Positions 12,712 to 26,500 of a stretch of DNA of 64,000 bases are shown piece by piece. The translations under genes were made by a program, and so were the position numbers. Below the pieces are notes generated by a model, which saw only the letters and a program-made list of their open reading frames with translations, was not told the DNA's origin and did no database searches. Source of the stretch: Moringa oleifera (lineage: Eukaryota > Streptophyta > Magnoliopsida > Brassicales > Moringaceae); the NCBI GenBank assembly GCA_021397835.1, contig JAJFZO010000566.1, positions 1,116,001-1,180,000 on the forward strand, given 5' to 3'. Numbering within the stretch: position 1 is the stretch's first letter; each line of letters begins with the position of its first letter.

Positions 12712-13062
12712 ATTAAAAGACATAATGAATGCTCTCACTAATAAAAACCGTGGGAGAATTACACCTTAAAAGCTAGTTATTGAAGTACCTTATAACCCCC
12801 ACACAAGAAACTTATACATCTAATTAGGGATCAAATCTCATATCTTGTAACAAGGACCTAAAGCTATAATATTAAATCTCTGATAATGAGATACTAAGGC
12901 ATTTATAGCATATAACTAATGAAAATCTCAAATAATTTAAGAGTAAGACAAAAAAAGATCAAACTAAACTTAACCTTTACCATCGATTTAGTTTGCTTCG
13001 AGTTTTTTTAATATTATTTTCACTTCAATTGGGTTAAAATTTCTTAAACGAAGCTATTAATC
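12712..13062 (+). repeat. Diverged repeat, copy B (uninterrupted unit)
   Basis: This holds both repeat parts side by side: 12712-12932 matches 9590-9730, and 12950-13062 matches 12518-12635. It is read as the unsplit second unit of a tandem pair. Confidence 0.65.
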
Positions 13063-15324
13063 GACGTGGCTATGCTTTAGAGGTAAAAACAAAATGATCA
13101 AATAAACCGAACCAAACTATATATATAAAAACTGATGGACTTTTATAGGTAGGCTTGCTAATTAATATTCCCAAACCCATGTCATAATGTCCAAATATAA
13201 AACTGGCGCTTTCCCGACTTTCTTCGTCCCTTTTTTCCTTCTTTTAATAGCTATCATATTTGATGGATTCACTTCGCCTCTCTCTTGCTTGAGGCCCAAC
13301 AGACTAATCCACAAGGCCCTGGGTGTGCCAAGAACAAGCCCTTGTCCCTAGGCAAGGTAGTGCCTACATAAGGAATAGAATGCTAGCCTCTTTCAACCTC
13401 TTGCTCCACGGGACTAAAACCAATTGGGTTTTTCATGCCTGCTTTCATTTACTACTTTCATTCAATTTATTCTCTACAAAGCATTCAATTACGAATAAAG
13501 TTTTCTTCTCCCCATTCCAAGTAAGTTTTAATTTTTACTCAATTAATTAGCTTTTATAACTTTTGGTTTAGGATTAACCATAGTGAGCAACTTTCATTTA
13601 TTAGGAATTTTTAAAATAAAAGTCTTTTTGTTATTTGAATGTTATATATTTTGAGAATAAAATTTGGTTCAAATGGTTTTTTATGTAATCTTCTTTTCTT
13701 TTTTCTGGATCACCGAGATATCAGGAAATCCTAGTAACGGATCCTTGAGGTCTGAAATCAACTATCTAAAAACCCTGAAGGGATTCAACCATTGGACTTG
13801 GTCTATAAGTCGACATTTGCTTACCAGTAGGCTAAACCCTTTAGGGTTCTTTTCTTTCTTTTTATGTAATCTTACACTTACGAGTTAGATTTGGATTGAT
13901 TTGGAGTCTAAACCAATCCCAACATTACTCTTGACTTTTATTTGTTTTTATTGATTAAAATATACTTAACACAATCATTGTTTCCGTTAAAGAGCCCAAT
14001 CAAACAAAATTTGATTTGGTTCCGTCTCTCAACTTGATTAGTTCACTTCAAGTTTAATTTTTTCATAATACATTAGGATTTGTTCGATTTGGGTTTAGAC
14101 TCCAAAGCAATCAAAATCCACCGTGATCACCTATATTTGCTATGACATAAAAATGGAATATCTAACAAAATAGGAAAGAAAATCCAAGATATCTCAATTT
14201 ACTAAACAATTTATATATCATAATCATGATATAACTAATTAACACAATGAAAATATTTAGAATCGGCTTCTATAATACAAAACCATGAGACAAAGACTTC
14301 AATAATAACAACTAAGAAGCCCCAAGGGACTCCCGACACCCATCACAACATGGACTAGGTTGTCACAGACTACAGTTTCTTGCAAAGAGGGAGATAATAA
14401 AGCACCAGAAAGCAAAGTCAATCAACATAAAGTTCAAGTTTCAGATTATTTGGAACAAAAACATGAACAAACAAAAAGTGTTTTGCAAAAGGTAGACAAT
14501 AGAGCACCAGAAACCACAAGTAATCAAAATAAAGTTTGATTTTCAGATTATTTGGAACCCAAACATGAACAGACAGAAAGTTCAATACTAATGATCAACA
14601 TAGAGAAAGCTCTTTAAAAACTCAGGATTTTGAACATAACTAATCCCACTTCAAGTTATTTCCCATCCACACTTCCTATGCGTCTCCATATTTGTTATTG
14701 ATGCCTGAACAAGCACAAGTGCATTAGTTCACACAAGTGCGTCAGGTAAGGAGAACTACTCCGGTTCTCTGTACTCAAATTCACTATTGTTCCTCATTGC
14801 ATAAGCAGTAGTCAGTACCATCCGCACCAGACAGAATCCAAAATTATTAGATTACTAATCGTATAGGCAACATCACTCTCTGCTCAAGAATATAATCAGA
14901 TACTCAAGCACCAATAGTTTTATACATGTTCATTTTGCTGTCCATAAAAGTAGAATTTGTATGAGTTCACATAATTAATCACATTCTCCACGGTTAAAAT
15001 ATTGTTGTATAGGACTCTTCAAAGTGAAATCATCAAAAATATCAAATATCTTAGAATCTTCACAGGAACGTCGGAAATTAAAAGAAAATAGAAAATTATA
15101 TATGCATCAAATCTTCCAAATTTCTCCCACTTCTAGCCAAACTGATCCAAATTTAGAAATTTTAACAATATCACAGAGTTGAAAGACAAACAAGGAATTC
15201 ACGCAGACGGTCGATGTCAAAAGTTTCCTCTTTTCTCCCTCAGTCTCATCATCCAAATTGAGGATATACACGCTCGTATAAAAAATCAAAAACTTTAAAA
15301 TTTTATTTAACAAAAAAAACTAAC
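13063..15324. other. Remainder of LRB intron 1, no gene seen
   Basis: Short open frames here (for example 13323-13550 and 13664-13888) have no family likeness or coding signature. The only structure seen is the tandem repeat at 14380-14585. Confidence 0.6.
14380..14585 (+). repeat. Tandem duplication, two units of about 103 bp
   Basis: Unit 1 starts ttgcaaagagggagataata near 14380 and unit 2 starts ttgcaaaaggtagacaata near 14483. Shared blocks include gagcaccagaaa or aagcaccagaaa, aagtttcagattatttgga or ttttcagattatttgga, and aacatgaaca. Identity looks about 80-85%. Confidence 0.85.
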
Positions 15325-17310
15325 CATTCTCTTTCTTGATATCCTTTCTGTGACGCTTACGATTGCGAGCCCAATCAACGATGGTGCAGAAAGTCTCACC
15401 CTCGGATTTACTTTCTAGCAAGTCGGGTATGACCTCGATCCTCAAAACCCTATCAGAGAAGTTACTATCGTGGAAGCAACAACAAAGTTCGAGTCGAAGA
15501 CGGCCCCAGCAGTTTCATCAAATCGACGTCTAGAGCTCTCATTGCCCAATCCTACGCCCTTGATCGTAAAATCTGACCATCTATAGTCTGATTTTGAAAC
15601 CGAGAGGAAACGATTTAGCTTTCAGTGAAAACTGAGAGAAAATCTCGGCATGCAAGACCCATGTCCTATTTGTAGGTCGGTTCTTTCCGTTAACGTTGTT
15701 GAATTAACAAAATACCCGCCATTAATGTTGAATTTATTAATGTTAATTTTTTGCCCGTTAATTTATCACGTGGCTTTTTGGGTTGACTCACTTCTTGTTT
15801 CTTTATTTTTCTCACTTAAAAAGAATACACCACTCAAAATAAATTTTATTTTCTAATAATTTTATATTTATATTTTTGTTTTATTGATATTGAAATAATT
15901 ATAAAAATTCATGAAAAATATATATATACATATATATTTTTTTGATCCGATAAATTTTTAATTGCTTCATTTAAATAAAATATATTATATTCTTTTTTAT
16001 ATAGTTATAAATATATTTTAAAAGATATATTAATATTAATATTATTATTTTTTATTTTTTATTTTTTAAAATATTAAATTTATATTTCCAAATAATGAGC
16101 TTAGTTTTTGGGCCTTAAAGAAAAGCAATAGTTTACATTTGGCCCATTATTTCTTATGATGGCCCAGCCATTGGTCCAGCACTAAGAATAAGAAGTTCAG
16201 ATGGGTTTTCGGCCCAAAAAAATGTACTTGATTTTTTTATTAATTTTGAAATTCTTGTATAATTTTTTTTACAAATTAAAAGGTCAATTAAATATTCATA
16301 AATTATACATAAAAATTATTTAAAAATTAAAAATATGTTTTATCTTTTTAGCAATCACTTAATCATGAAACATCATAAAAGAGATTTTAATTTAGCCCGA
16401 AAGATTTCTTAATACTCTAATTCAATATAATTCTTTTAATAATGTGATAGAAATGATATGTCTCAATACAACAAGAAGAATCTTGTTATTCTAAATGGAA
16501 TGAAAAGATATTAATCATTTAATTTCATATTATATTTAATTAATTTTAAAAAAGTTGATTGATTTGCCATCGAGCAATTGCAAAAGGTTGACTTTTAATA
16601 GGAATATTTCAATTAATCATAACATTAAAATCAAAATTATTAAGATCTAAAATGAAAAGGAGGAAGAATCAAAAGAAGAATGTTTGTTTTTTAGGTACAA
16701 ACAATTCTCCAATGCCGATAAATTAATTGAATTTTTATTATTATATTATTATTTTGTTTAATCAATTTAAATCATAATTAATATAAATTATATAAATTTT
16801 TTAAGAATAACAATATAAAAATTAAATTATGTTATTATTAAAAAATAATATCAAATAATTTATAAAACTTTAACTCATCATAGTTTTAAAACTGTAAAAA
16901 ATAATCTTAAAAAAATAAGTCCATGACAATTAAAATATCAAAATGAATATATTTATGATAAATCAATATCTTCTATTGATTTAAATTTTTAAAAAATTTA
17001 TGACACGTAATAAAGTATTTATATTATTAAAAATTAAAAAAAATATTATTTTAATATATGTTTTTTACTGATTTATAACAATAATAAATGGGGTGAAAAT
17101 GTAGTGAACCATTAATTTGTTTACGTAAAAAAAATCATTTTTGAAGTTGATTTTGGGCACGAAAAATTTATTACTGTTGGTCTAATACCAAAAGCCTTTA
17201 GAGCTTAATTCACATAATTAAAGGAGTGTAAGCATCTTAACAAATGGAGTTAATTAAGGAAAGTAGGTATATTTTATAGCTTGTTAAGTCAAATCAAGGA
17301 TTCCCTTGAA

Positions 17311-18015
17311 CAGCATTGACATGACTACTATATTGGGTTTTGGCACAACATCAAGAAACAAGAGGTATCAATGCATTGTGCTTTAAATCCTAATGGATAT
17401 GGAACAATGATTAGATATATATAATTGAAGTTAATTAAATTAGAGATTTTTATAATTTTAAATTAAAATATTAAAAATTTGTGTTAATTGAATTTCATTA
17501 ACTCTTTAATGTTTATATTTTATATATATAATGATGATTATATCTTTATAATAATTGATAATTAATTATTTTTTATTTTTATAAAATATTATAATTAAAA
17601 GCAGAGATTATATAAAATTTTAAACTATATCTATGGCATCACAGCATTGACATGACTACTATATTGGGTTTTGGCACAACATCAAGAAAAAAGAGGTATC
17701 AATGCATTGTGCTTTAAATCCTAATGGATATGGAACAATGATTAGATATATATAATTGAAGTTAATTAAATTAGAGATTTTTATAATTTTAAATTAAAAT
17801 ATTAAAAAATTGTGTTAATTGAATTTCATTAACTTTTATGTTTTATTTTTTTATTTTTATTTGATAAATTTTATTAACTTTAATGTTTATATTTTATATA
17901 TATAATGATGATTATATCTTTATAATAATTGATAATTAATTATTTTTTATTTTTATAAAATATTATAATTAAAAGCAGAGATTATATAAAATTTTAAACT
18001 ATATCTATGGCATCA
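17311..18015 (+). repeat. Tandem duplication, units 331 and 374 bp
   Basis: 17311-17641 (cagcattgacatgactacta to ctatggcatca) is repeated directly at 17642-18015. The match is almost exact. The second unit has about 44 extra bases around 17836-17880, a local repeat of the phrase before ttaatgtttatattt. Confidence 0.93.
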
Positions 18016-18479
18016 AATGAATTTTTATTTAAAAATGATAAATATTGACATATAAATTATTAATTTAGGTCAAATTGAACCTTATCAAAAAATTAAAAAA
18101 GTTAAAAGTTTTTAATTGAAAATTTTATACAATAAATTCAATTTGAGATTTTTTAAATTTATCACAAGGGGTTTTCAATTGGGAGTCAAGTGCTCAAAGT
18201 GACTTAAAAAATGTATTTAGATGAATTTTTTTATATCGAAATTCATTTATTTTCAAAAATATAAATAAAGTAATATTGATCTTTCGAAATTAAAAAAATA
18301 AGTTTAGGAGTCGATTATGTGTGAAGAAGAATTATGCTCTAATGACATCTAAAAGTTAGTACCAATTAATCATAGTTATTTCTTGATTTAAAAATTTATG
18401 TAATTTTTAGAATTAATTTTTTAAAATATGTCTCAAAAAAAATTTGCATAACATAAAAACAAGTAAAGTTTTAATGTGT

Positions 18480-18800
18480 TGAATAATATAAGGGTTTAAG
18501 TCTTATTTTACCCTTAATTTTTGAAATCATTTTGTGACGAAAGATGTAAAGATTTTACTATTACTTACCCTTTAATCTTAAATATTTTTTATTATTAAAA
18601 AATATGAAAATTTTACTCTTATTCAACTCTTAATTCTTAAAGCTTGAAACATATATTTTTATTATTTTTAAAACATAATTTTTATATTAAAAAATATAAA
18701 AATCTCACTCTTGATATTTTTTCACACTTCTCAAATTTTTGAAACATGTATCTTTTATTTTAAAAATAATTTTTTATTAAAAATAAAAAACATCTCTTTT
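18480..18800 (+). repeat. Degenerate tandem repeat, about 110-bp period
   Basis: Three or so weakly alike units share the order taccctta or attcaactcttaat, then a gaaac/aaat phrase, atatttttattatt, then aaaaatataaaaat or aaaatatgaaaatt followed by ctcactctt or ttactctta. Low complexity makes the borders uncertain. Confidence 0.45.
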
Positions 18801-19219
18801 GAATTATTTTATACTTTTAAATTTTTAAAATATTTTTTATTTTTAAAATTTTTAAAATAGTTAAAATTTAGTAAAATAAAAATAAGACAATTTACTTAAT
18901 AATTTTATATTATAAATAATATAAATTTATTATTTTAAAACAATCCCAACATGTTAAAGTTATCTATCCTTTTTTTTTCTCTATTTATTCTTTCGAGCAA
19001 ATACTCTTTATTTCACACAAATTTTTCTTTTACTACATTACATTTTTTTCTCATTATTTTCGTACACTCTCTTTTTTTTCATAATTTTTTATGTATTCGA
19101 TATGAAAGCATAAAAAATTATGTATAGATATAAATAGAAGAATATAAAAACGTCAATGTGTAAGGTAAATAAAAATACAAATGAAAAAAAAAAGAGTACA
19201 TGTGTGCAAAATGAATAAC

Positions 19220-19246
19220 ATATATATATATATATATATATATATA
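19220..19246. repeat. (AT)n microsatellite
   Basis: About 13 AT units in a row; a second, shorter AT run lies at 19380-19400. Confidence 0.95.
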
Positions 19247-19599
19247 AGAATATATTCACAAGAAACAAAGATAAAGGGGTGAATCAGAAAAAAATTATAT
19301 TATTCTCTAAAAGAAAATTATATTTGATTTAAAAATTTTTACTCCAAATCTCTTTTTATTAAAGAAAATCTCTCAAATTATATATATATATATATATATA
19401 CATATATACGTGTGTATCTGTGTATTTGTGTGTAAATTCTCTATTCTCACTTCAACAACTTCTTTCAAATATTTTCTAAACTCTCTTCAAAAATTTTTTT
19501 ACATCCTTTTAACAATCTTATCTCCCTTCATCTTCAAGTTTTTGATCAAGGTAGGTATTTATAGATCTTAATCAAGCCTTTATTTAGCGTAGCTGAAGA

Positions 19600-19800
19600 T
19601 AGCTTTACTGCTGCATTACTATAGAATGCTACAACAATTACAGTATTGTTGCATTCTATAGCAATTATAGCAGAATGCAACTGCAATAATTATAGAATTT
19701 TTGTAGAATGCTATAGCAATTGTAGCATATGCTACAGAATAATATTGCAGAATACTACAGCAACTGCAGCCATCTCATTGCAATAATGCTCCAGTACTAG
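19600..19800. repeat. Short palindromic motif array (GAATGCTAYAGCAAT type)
   Basis: The phrase agaatgctacaacaat or its reverse complement form attgttgcattctat recurs at least six times in 200 bases, in both directions. 19620-19660 forms a near-perfect hairpin with a 6-nt loop, and aattgtagcatatgctacag near 19717 is another palindrome. No coding frame crosses it. Confidence 0.7.
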
Positions 19801-22800
19801 CAAGATGTTGTAATATCTTGAATTTTTTTTTAATTTTTAGTTAATAATTGTTATCTTTTAATCATTAATCTTAATCATCGAGCATTTTATCTAAACTGAT
19901 ATGAAAAAACTAAGTTTTTATAAAATATGTAAAAAAAATTCAAACTACCATCACAAAAAAAATGAAACTGAAAATATTTTAAAAAAATGTATAGTATCAA
20001 AATTTTGAAAAAAATCATAAAAATTAACTAATGAGTCAAATTTTTTTCAAAATTTAAGAATAAACTCGAAATAAAAGATAATTTTTTTAGTAATTTTTTA
20101 AATATATTGATAATAAAAATATTTTTATTTTTTAAAACCATTTAAGTAAAATCTAATTTAATCTAAATTAATAATTCAATGTTGGAGTTATCACTTTTCA
20201 AATATTAAAGTGTTTAAAAATGTGAGATAAGACGTAAATTCAAAATTTTGTATATAAAAATATTATAAATATTTTATTTTTATTAATTAATAAAAACTCA
20301 TTACTTTTCGTTTTTTTAAAGTATATGTATGAAGTTATGAGATTATGATCATTATTTTATGAGTAAAAAAATTATAAACATTAATTAACGAATTCTATTA
20401 AATGAAAATTTTTTATTGAAAAAATGTTAAAATATAAGTTTTTGATTGATATATTTAAAAAAAATAAATATAAAAATTTGCACCTATATTTTCTAAAGTG
20501 AAAATCATGATTCCAATCAAAATCAATATGAAACGATGATCATTAATATATTTTCTAATTGTTTAATTTTGTTTATTTTGATGATCACCAGCCCTTTGGA
20601 TCCTTAGGTAAATTGAATCTAGTTCTTGATGATCAACTTTCACGTTTCTACCTACCATATGTATAATTTTTTTAATTTATTGAAATTGAATATAAATTAA
20701 TATTAAAAAATATTATTTTATGAACACATCACATCATCACATAATATGATAATAAAATTCTATCCGAATTAACAAGCATCTCTATGGAATTAATTAAGTT
20801 CATAAATTAGGGTTTTCAACATTAATTTATAACACATGGGTTTCAATCAAAATTTTACATTAATGTAATTAATCACACCATTCTCTTTGTAGATAAACAC
20901 AAAGATTAAGAACTCATCATAAACAAAGAGTGGAGATGATGGAAAATCCAAGAAAACCACTTGCAAGCATATCTACAATTAATGCATAGAAGAGGAATTG
21001 GGAAAGTTAATTAATTTGATTTGTGTTGAATTTTTTAATAAAAATATAAAATGTAAAAAATGAACAAAAAAATTAATATTTTTTATTAAATTATTTTTTA
21101 TAATTTAAAATATTTAATATAGTTAAATTCAGGTAAAGATGGTGATCCCTACAAAAGAAGATAATATAAAAGGCTTGATGCATGTGGGCAGCCATGAAAT
21201 GATTCTGCAAAACCATAATCACAAAAGGCACGAATTTAAAAAAAGGAAGGGAAGAAAAGGTCATTACGTGACGGCAATGGTGGATAACGAGGGAAAGAAG
21301 AAATGGGAAAGAAACAAAAGGGCAAAAAGGAAAACAGCTGTTGAAGCACAACGTCATTTCATGGGACAGGACCCACTTGTCCAATAAAGCATCGAGTGCT
21401 TACTTGCTGCTGTTGTGTGCTTATGCTTGCATCGGTACTTGTCTCCGCTCCTGCCTGTTGCTGACCTTGTCTGCTAGTAACCCTATCATCTCCATCGTCT
21501 CTCTTTCTTTCTCTATCTGTTCTCTCCCCCGTCTATTCAGGGAGGTGTATGTGCTTTGGGCAAGAAGGTTTTGTGATTGCATGATATGGAAACAGTAGTA
21601 GCTAGCAGTTCTACGAACTGACTTGAAAGTAAGACTGATCTCCATTGACGTATAGGAAAGCAGGGTTTCTTTTGTGTTTATAAAGAAGCAAGCAGAGAAT
21701 GGGCTTATAAGCTAAGCCAGAAAATAAGGGGAAAAAAGAGAAACGCCTGGTTTTACGTCTGCAGAGGATTCATGTGAACACACAGTAATGGAGAAGAGAT
21801 GTATAAATCAATTCAGTATTCTTTAAATATTATTATCTTAATTTTCATGTTTAGTAATGATAATGGAAACATTGAATTAATTTCTTTTCATTATAAGTAT
21901 CTATTATTAATTTCATTACGCATAAGAGATCATAAATCTTCCTCTAAATATTTGATTTTTTTGTTGATCTGAACTGTAGTATAATCTGATCATGTCAGCA
22001 AAATAGAGTCTACAAAACCCCAAGCTGGGCATCACCCTCCTCAAGATTCTTCTTCTTTTCTCTCTTCAAACCTGACCAGTTTTAAGCTTAAGCAAAAACT
22101 ACTGACTTCCAACTTCAGTCTCAAAAACACTGTATCTATCCAATTGCCCTGGAAGATCTTCAAAAGATCATCCAATGCCCTCCTGATATCAACCACGTTG
22201 AATTTACCCACCAGTTTCCTTCTTTTTTTCCAGTTTACTTTTTCTTCTTGGTTTACTGCTATTAAATTAACATCCAGGCAGCGAAATTGTATTTTTGAGT
22301 AATTAATTTCATGTGAAAGAATCTATCTGAGGGAGTCCATGAAACTAATATTCTCTCAGACTTTCTTTAATTTTCCTTTTGAGCCTTCACTGCTGTTGTA
22401 TAGGTTTTCTTTTATAACTTTTCTCTTGCTGAAGATAGAGATTCAAAGCTTTGAAGATCAATGGCAGGGAGTGAATGTTCTAACAAGTACTAATGAAATA
22501 TTATATATTCTACAAAGCTTTTCACATGTTGTGTGCTGTGCCTCAGTCCTTTTACCTTCAATGAAGAATCATCCTATTCAAACACATGGAACTTTAAGAT
22601 AACAAGCGAGAGCCTCTGATTGGCTGTCCAGAAAGTAAAATATTGTAATTTCTTGGAACATTTAGACATGATCATCTGCATCATGAAAATCTCCAAGAAA
22701 GTGATAAAATTTCTCTACAGGAGAGAGATTTCAAATACCCAACACAAGACAGTGATATGAAAGAATATCATTGTAGTATCCCAGAAAAGCAAGACAATAT

Positions 22801-23474
22801 TTCATATCAGGTTGATCTCATGATATACCATAGACAACAACTTTAATTAACATAAAATTAACACGTAGCTCTTATGTCTTTTTTTTAATAAAATAATAAT
22901 AATCGTAAATCTAAAAATTAAATACCCAAAAAGGGTTAATCAGAAAATAATAATTTCTTTTGGAAAATGATAATAAATGATTAAGTAAAATATATGAAAA
23001 TTTATTAATTATGTTCAATTAATTATTTAAAGCTATATAACTAACAATATTCCTAAGTAAAGTAATTCAAGATGTCTAAGCTTCTTCCTTATTTGTCAAA
23101 TAATGGGACCCCGTGTTGTCTTGGAGATTGTATAGCCACGCTAGGGCATAGAGATTGCTATAAATACAGTAGCAAGGATGTGAAAAGACTAAAGCTACAA
23201 TATAGACTTAAAATCATATGAGATGACCTTTTTTTTTCATTTTTTCTTCTTGGTTTGCCCAATTAGTATAATTCAACATAGAATCTCATGTAATTTCAAT
23301 AAAAATCCTTAATTATTACTATGTATTAATTAGAGAAAGAAGAACATGTTGGAAAATGAAGGAGGTGGGGGTTTGATTAGAATCAAAGGGGTTTGATAAA
23401 AATCTAGTCAAGGTAAATACCCACAAAAAAAATGATAAAATACATATTGAATACAGTGTGGAAGTATAGGAAAG

Positions 23475-23513
23475 ATTGGATGGATGGATGGGTGGATGGA
23501 TGGATGGACGGAT
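23475..23513. repeat. (GGAT)n microsatellite
   Basis: About nine GGAT units with three substitutions. Confidence 0.9.
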
Positions 23514-26500
23514 CAGAGAGGGGAGAGGGGAAAAGCAGTGATTGGACAAATGGAAAAGAAAAGAAAATGTGCTGGAAAAGAATGAGAGAAAAAATAGGTT
23601 ATGGAGACGGAGAAGGAGGGTACCCATTTTTCGTGCAGGCAGGCTTTTTGTGTTGACAAGACAGTGATTTCAGTAAGTGACTGAGAATCTGATGCGATCT
23701 TTCCCAACAAAATATGTTTTAATTTCTTGGCTGCCATCATACTCCCATTGGCTCTTTTCATGGTTCTCCCACCTCTCACTGTCTGTTTCTCTGTTCCATA
23801 TCTTCTCTAATTCTTTATCATATTTGCACCCAAAGTTTTTCTTTTTTTTTTGGGTATTTAATTTAAGAATATAGCTCTATCTTCCAAGCCACATCAAGTA
23901 AGCTTTGATTTGGAAATTACATGATTGATTTTTTTTAATTTCTTTATGTTGATTGACCTAAGTTCACAACAATTTAATCAATTGTAAGTTTGAATTTATT
24001 ATATATCATTCAAATTTTCTCTTGTTTATATTTAAATGTGATTCTTACCATGATATCGAACCTAAATTGCTATATATACTAGCCATAGAAGAAATGAAAA
24101 TTATTTCACTTGAAGAGAAAGATGCATGAAAGAGTAAAATGAATGATCCAATTTTCTGCTAATTTAAGTTGTTTAAAATTTTAAAAATAATACAATGATA
24201 TATAACAATTTAGTAAAATTTATGTCTTTATCTTTTACATTAATATTTAAAATTATAAAAACATCTTTTTAATTTTTAATCAAAAGCTCAATATAAATTC
24301 ATGTTAAATTTAAAAAATTATTCTAAAATGATGATAAATAGTAAAATTAAACTGAATTTAATAAAAAACAATATCTTTATTAAAAAAAAGAGTGAAATAT
24401 TGGGTGTATAGAGAGAGTAAAAACAATAGATTAAGATGTTGCTCTAGTTTTTATGGGGAAACCTTTTGCTTGAATTTAAGTTGTAATCTCTGATAATAAT
24501 TGAGGAGATTTTTCTAATATCATAATTTTCATAATTGTTAATTGATTTGGTAAGAGAAATTTATCTATTTTATTTTTTATTATGAAAATAATCATGGACC
24601 GGTCATTTTTTGTTTTATATTTATTATTTTATTTATATTTTTGACAATCTAAAACAAGTAAACGCATTCTAATTGCGCTATCTTTCATGTGAATGTATTC
24701 AATTTGATCACTCATACTCTTGTCTTTTCAAATTAATTATAAATTTTAAGCTAACAAGACTTGATTATGAATTGTTTGTAAGGATTAGTAGCTTCAAAAT
24801 TTTTGGTAAACAAAGACAAACACATAATCTTTTTCCTTTTCAAGAAAAAACAGAAATAGTTCATGTAGTTGGACACTGAATTTATGAGTCATGTCATGTT
24901 AAAGTATGTATATAAAGTTGGACCCATTTGTTATGGAACACTTTAATCTTTTGTAATGATATATATATATATATATATAAGATTTAATCATATATCTTAT
25001 AGAAGACATATTCAAAAATAATATGCTAAAAAAAGAGAACAACCCTTCCCATTTGTCATTTACCATAAATAATGATAATAATAATTATTATTATTATATT
25101 TCCTTTATGTGAAATTAATCATATAAAAAGAACAACTAAAAATAATGTAAGAAAAAAGCTAGAACACATTAATTAGCACATTGGCTATATTATTGGATTA
25201 CATAGTATTAATGGAATATATATAGAGAGAGGCATAAAAGAAAAAACTAAAAAAGAGAAAACCAAGAACCCTAAATTTATATTTTTCTTGTTAAAGCTCT
25301 ATCAAATTAAATCTTTTAAATTGAGCATAAAAAATATCAAAATCCTCAATTTGATTTGAGTTGTTTTATACCATAAAAACCCAACATAAGTTCAGATCAG
25401 CAAAAAAATTTTAACACAAAAAATAATAAAAATTTTAAATCAAATCATATTTATTTATTTTTCATTCAATCTCTATCTAATTATTAAGCCTTGTGAATAT
25501 CCGAATATTAATTGCTTGAATATATATATATAGAAAAGTACTTTTTGGATAACATGAGGAACAATGATCTGGTTCCCATATAAGTAGTGCTTATTGCTTT
25601 AGATAAACAAAATGTTTCCCTTGCCATACTTAAGCAAGCAGCTTTAAGATAAATATTCAGACAAGAACCACAAAGTACGGAGGATATGGCACATGAACCA
25701 TTCCCTGCCTGAAAGTACAATGAAAAAAATTCTCTGAGTTGATCTGAAAAACCTAATATGACATGCATGGTAGATTGTCTCTTAACCACTTTTCTCATTC
25801 AATATAATAATACCCTTTTCTCCCTATTAAGATTTGTATTAATTAAATTAATCACTCTCTTCTTCACTTAATAACATGTCCATGATGATAAACAGATTTG
25901 ATGTGCCCCATAAAATTTTAATTATGGGCTTGATTGGACAAAGCTGAACTGTACACCCTGGCTTTTCTTGGACTGATTAATACAAGATTAAGAACTTATA
26001 ATTCCCTTTTAACTCTTGCCCGCATGTGCTATGCTACAACATACTAATATTAATCAGATTAAGGATTGCATGTTCTGATAATAGTAGATCAGGAAAGTAC
26101 ACACTAAAATCTGATTTAAGATAAATTAACTTTCATATACCCATGATCATACAATTAAGTATACATTATATAGTGAAAAGGGGAAGTCCATAAAAAACCA
26201 GTCAAAATAAAGACAAGAAAGTGCTATTGCTCTGAATAAACAGAAACCCTAGATAAGATGAGATAGGGTTTCTTGAATCTCTAGGGTTTAGTAGCCCTGA
26301 AGATAATTATATTATATTAGCCTAAGTTATGCAAATCTTAGTCCACGTAGCTACTTTTTTCTGTCAACTATAAGAAGCATACATTGTTGACTTGACGATA
26401 GGTATAGGCCTGTATGGTTTCTTTTCCCATTTACATATCATTATATGCACTGTTTGCCAGCTGCTTTGATTCAAAGAGAAAGGTATGACTTAATCCGGCT

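Larger units (their letters stand above)
7031..15640 (-). pseudogene. LRB/POB1-type BTB-BACK gene, decayed, first exon 6 kb away
   Basis: LRB/POB1 proteins are nuclear CUL3 substrate adaptors that in Arabidopsis act in red-light (phytochrome B/PIF3) signalling. Exons readable here, 5' to 3' on the minus strand: A about 15640-15325 ([31 protein letters not shown], donor GTTAGT); B 9362-9210 (VDVPMQQEEQILN, ENIVEEV); C 9018-8873 (MDSSTVLRVKTL, SPILAAKS, FFYK, donor GTAAGT); D about 8800-8715; E about 8456-8186 (BTB end: [27 protein letters not shown]); F 7806-7031 (BACK and C-terminal region: [37 protein letters not shown], and MADDSLYF in a shifted frame). A-B-C still splice in frame. Lesions: two TGA stops and a frameshift in D, TAG after FLAAKY in E, several stops and frameshifts and about ten lost codons after HLGGQ in F. 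The N-terminus before NFSDRV is out of frame. The family match is strong; it is dead as a full-length gene. Confidence 0.88.

Noticed and set aside
21139..21387. Lys/Arg-rich 82-codon open frame (+)
   Set aside because: The basic composition follows from A/G-rich repeats on this strand; overlapping open frames exist on the other strand and no motif is seen.
25508..25798. 96-codon open frame (-) in 25.5-25.8 kb
   Set aside because: No family signature; it lies in a less AT-rich patch where open frames arise by chance.
26240..26310. Telomere-like AAACCCTAG and AGGGTTT phrases
   Set aside because: Only single, scattered units; these are ordinary telo-box-like words in plant promoters, not a telomere array.
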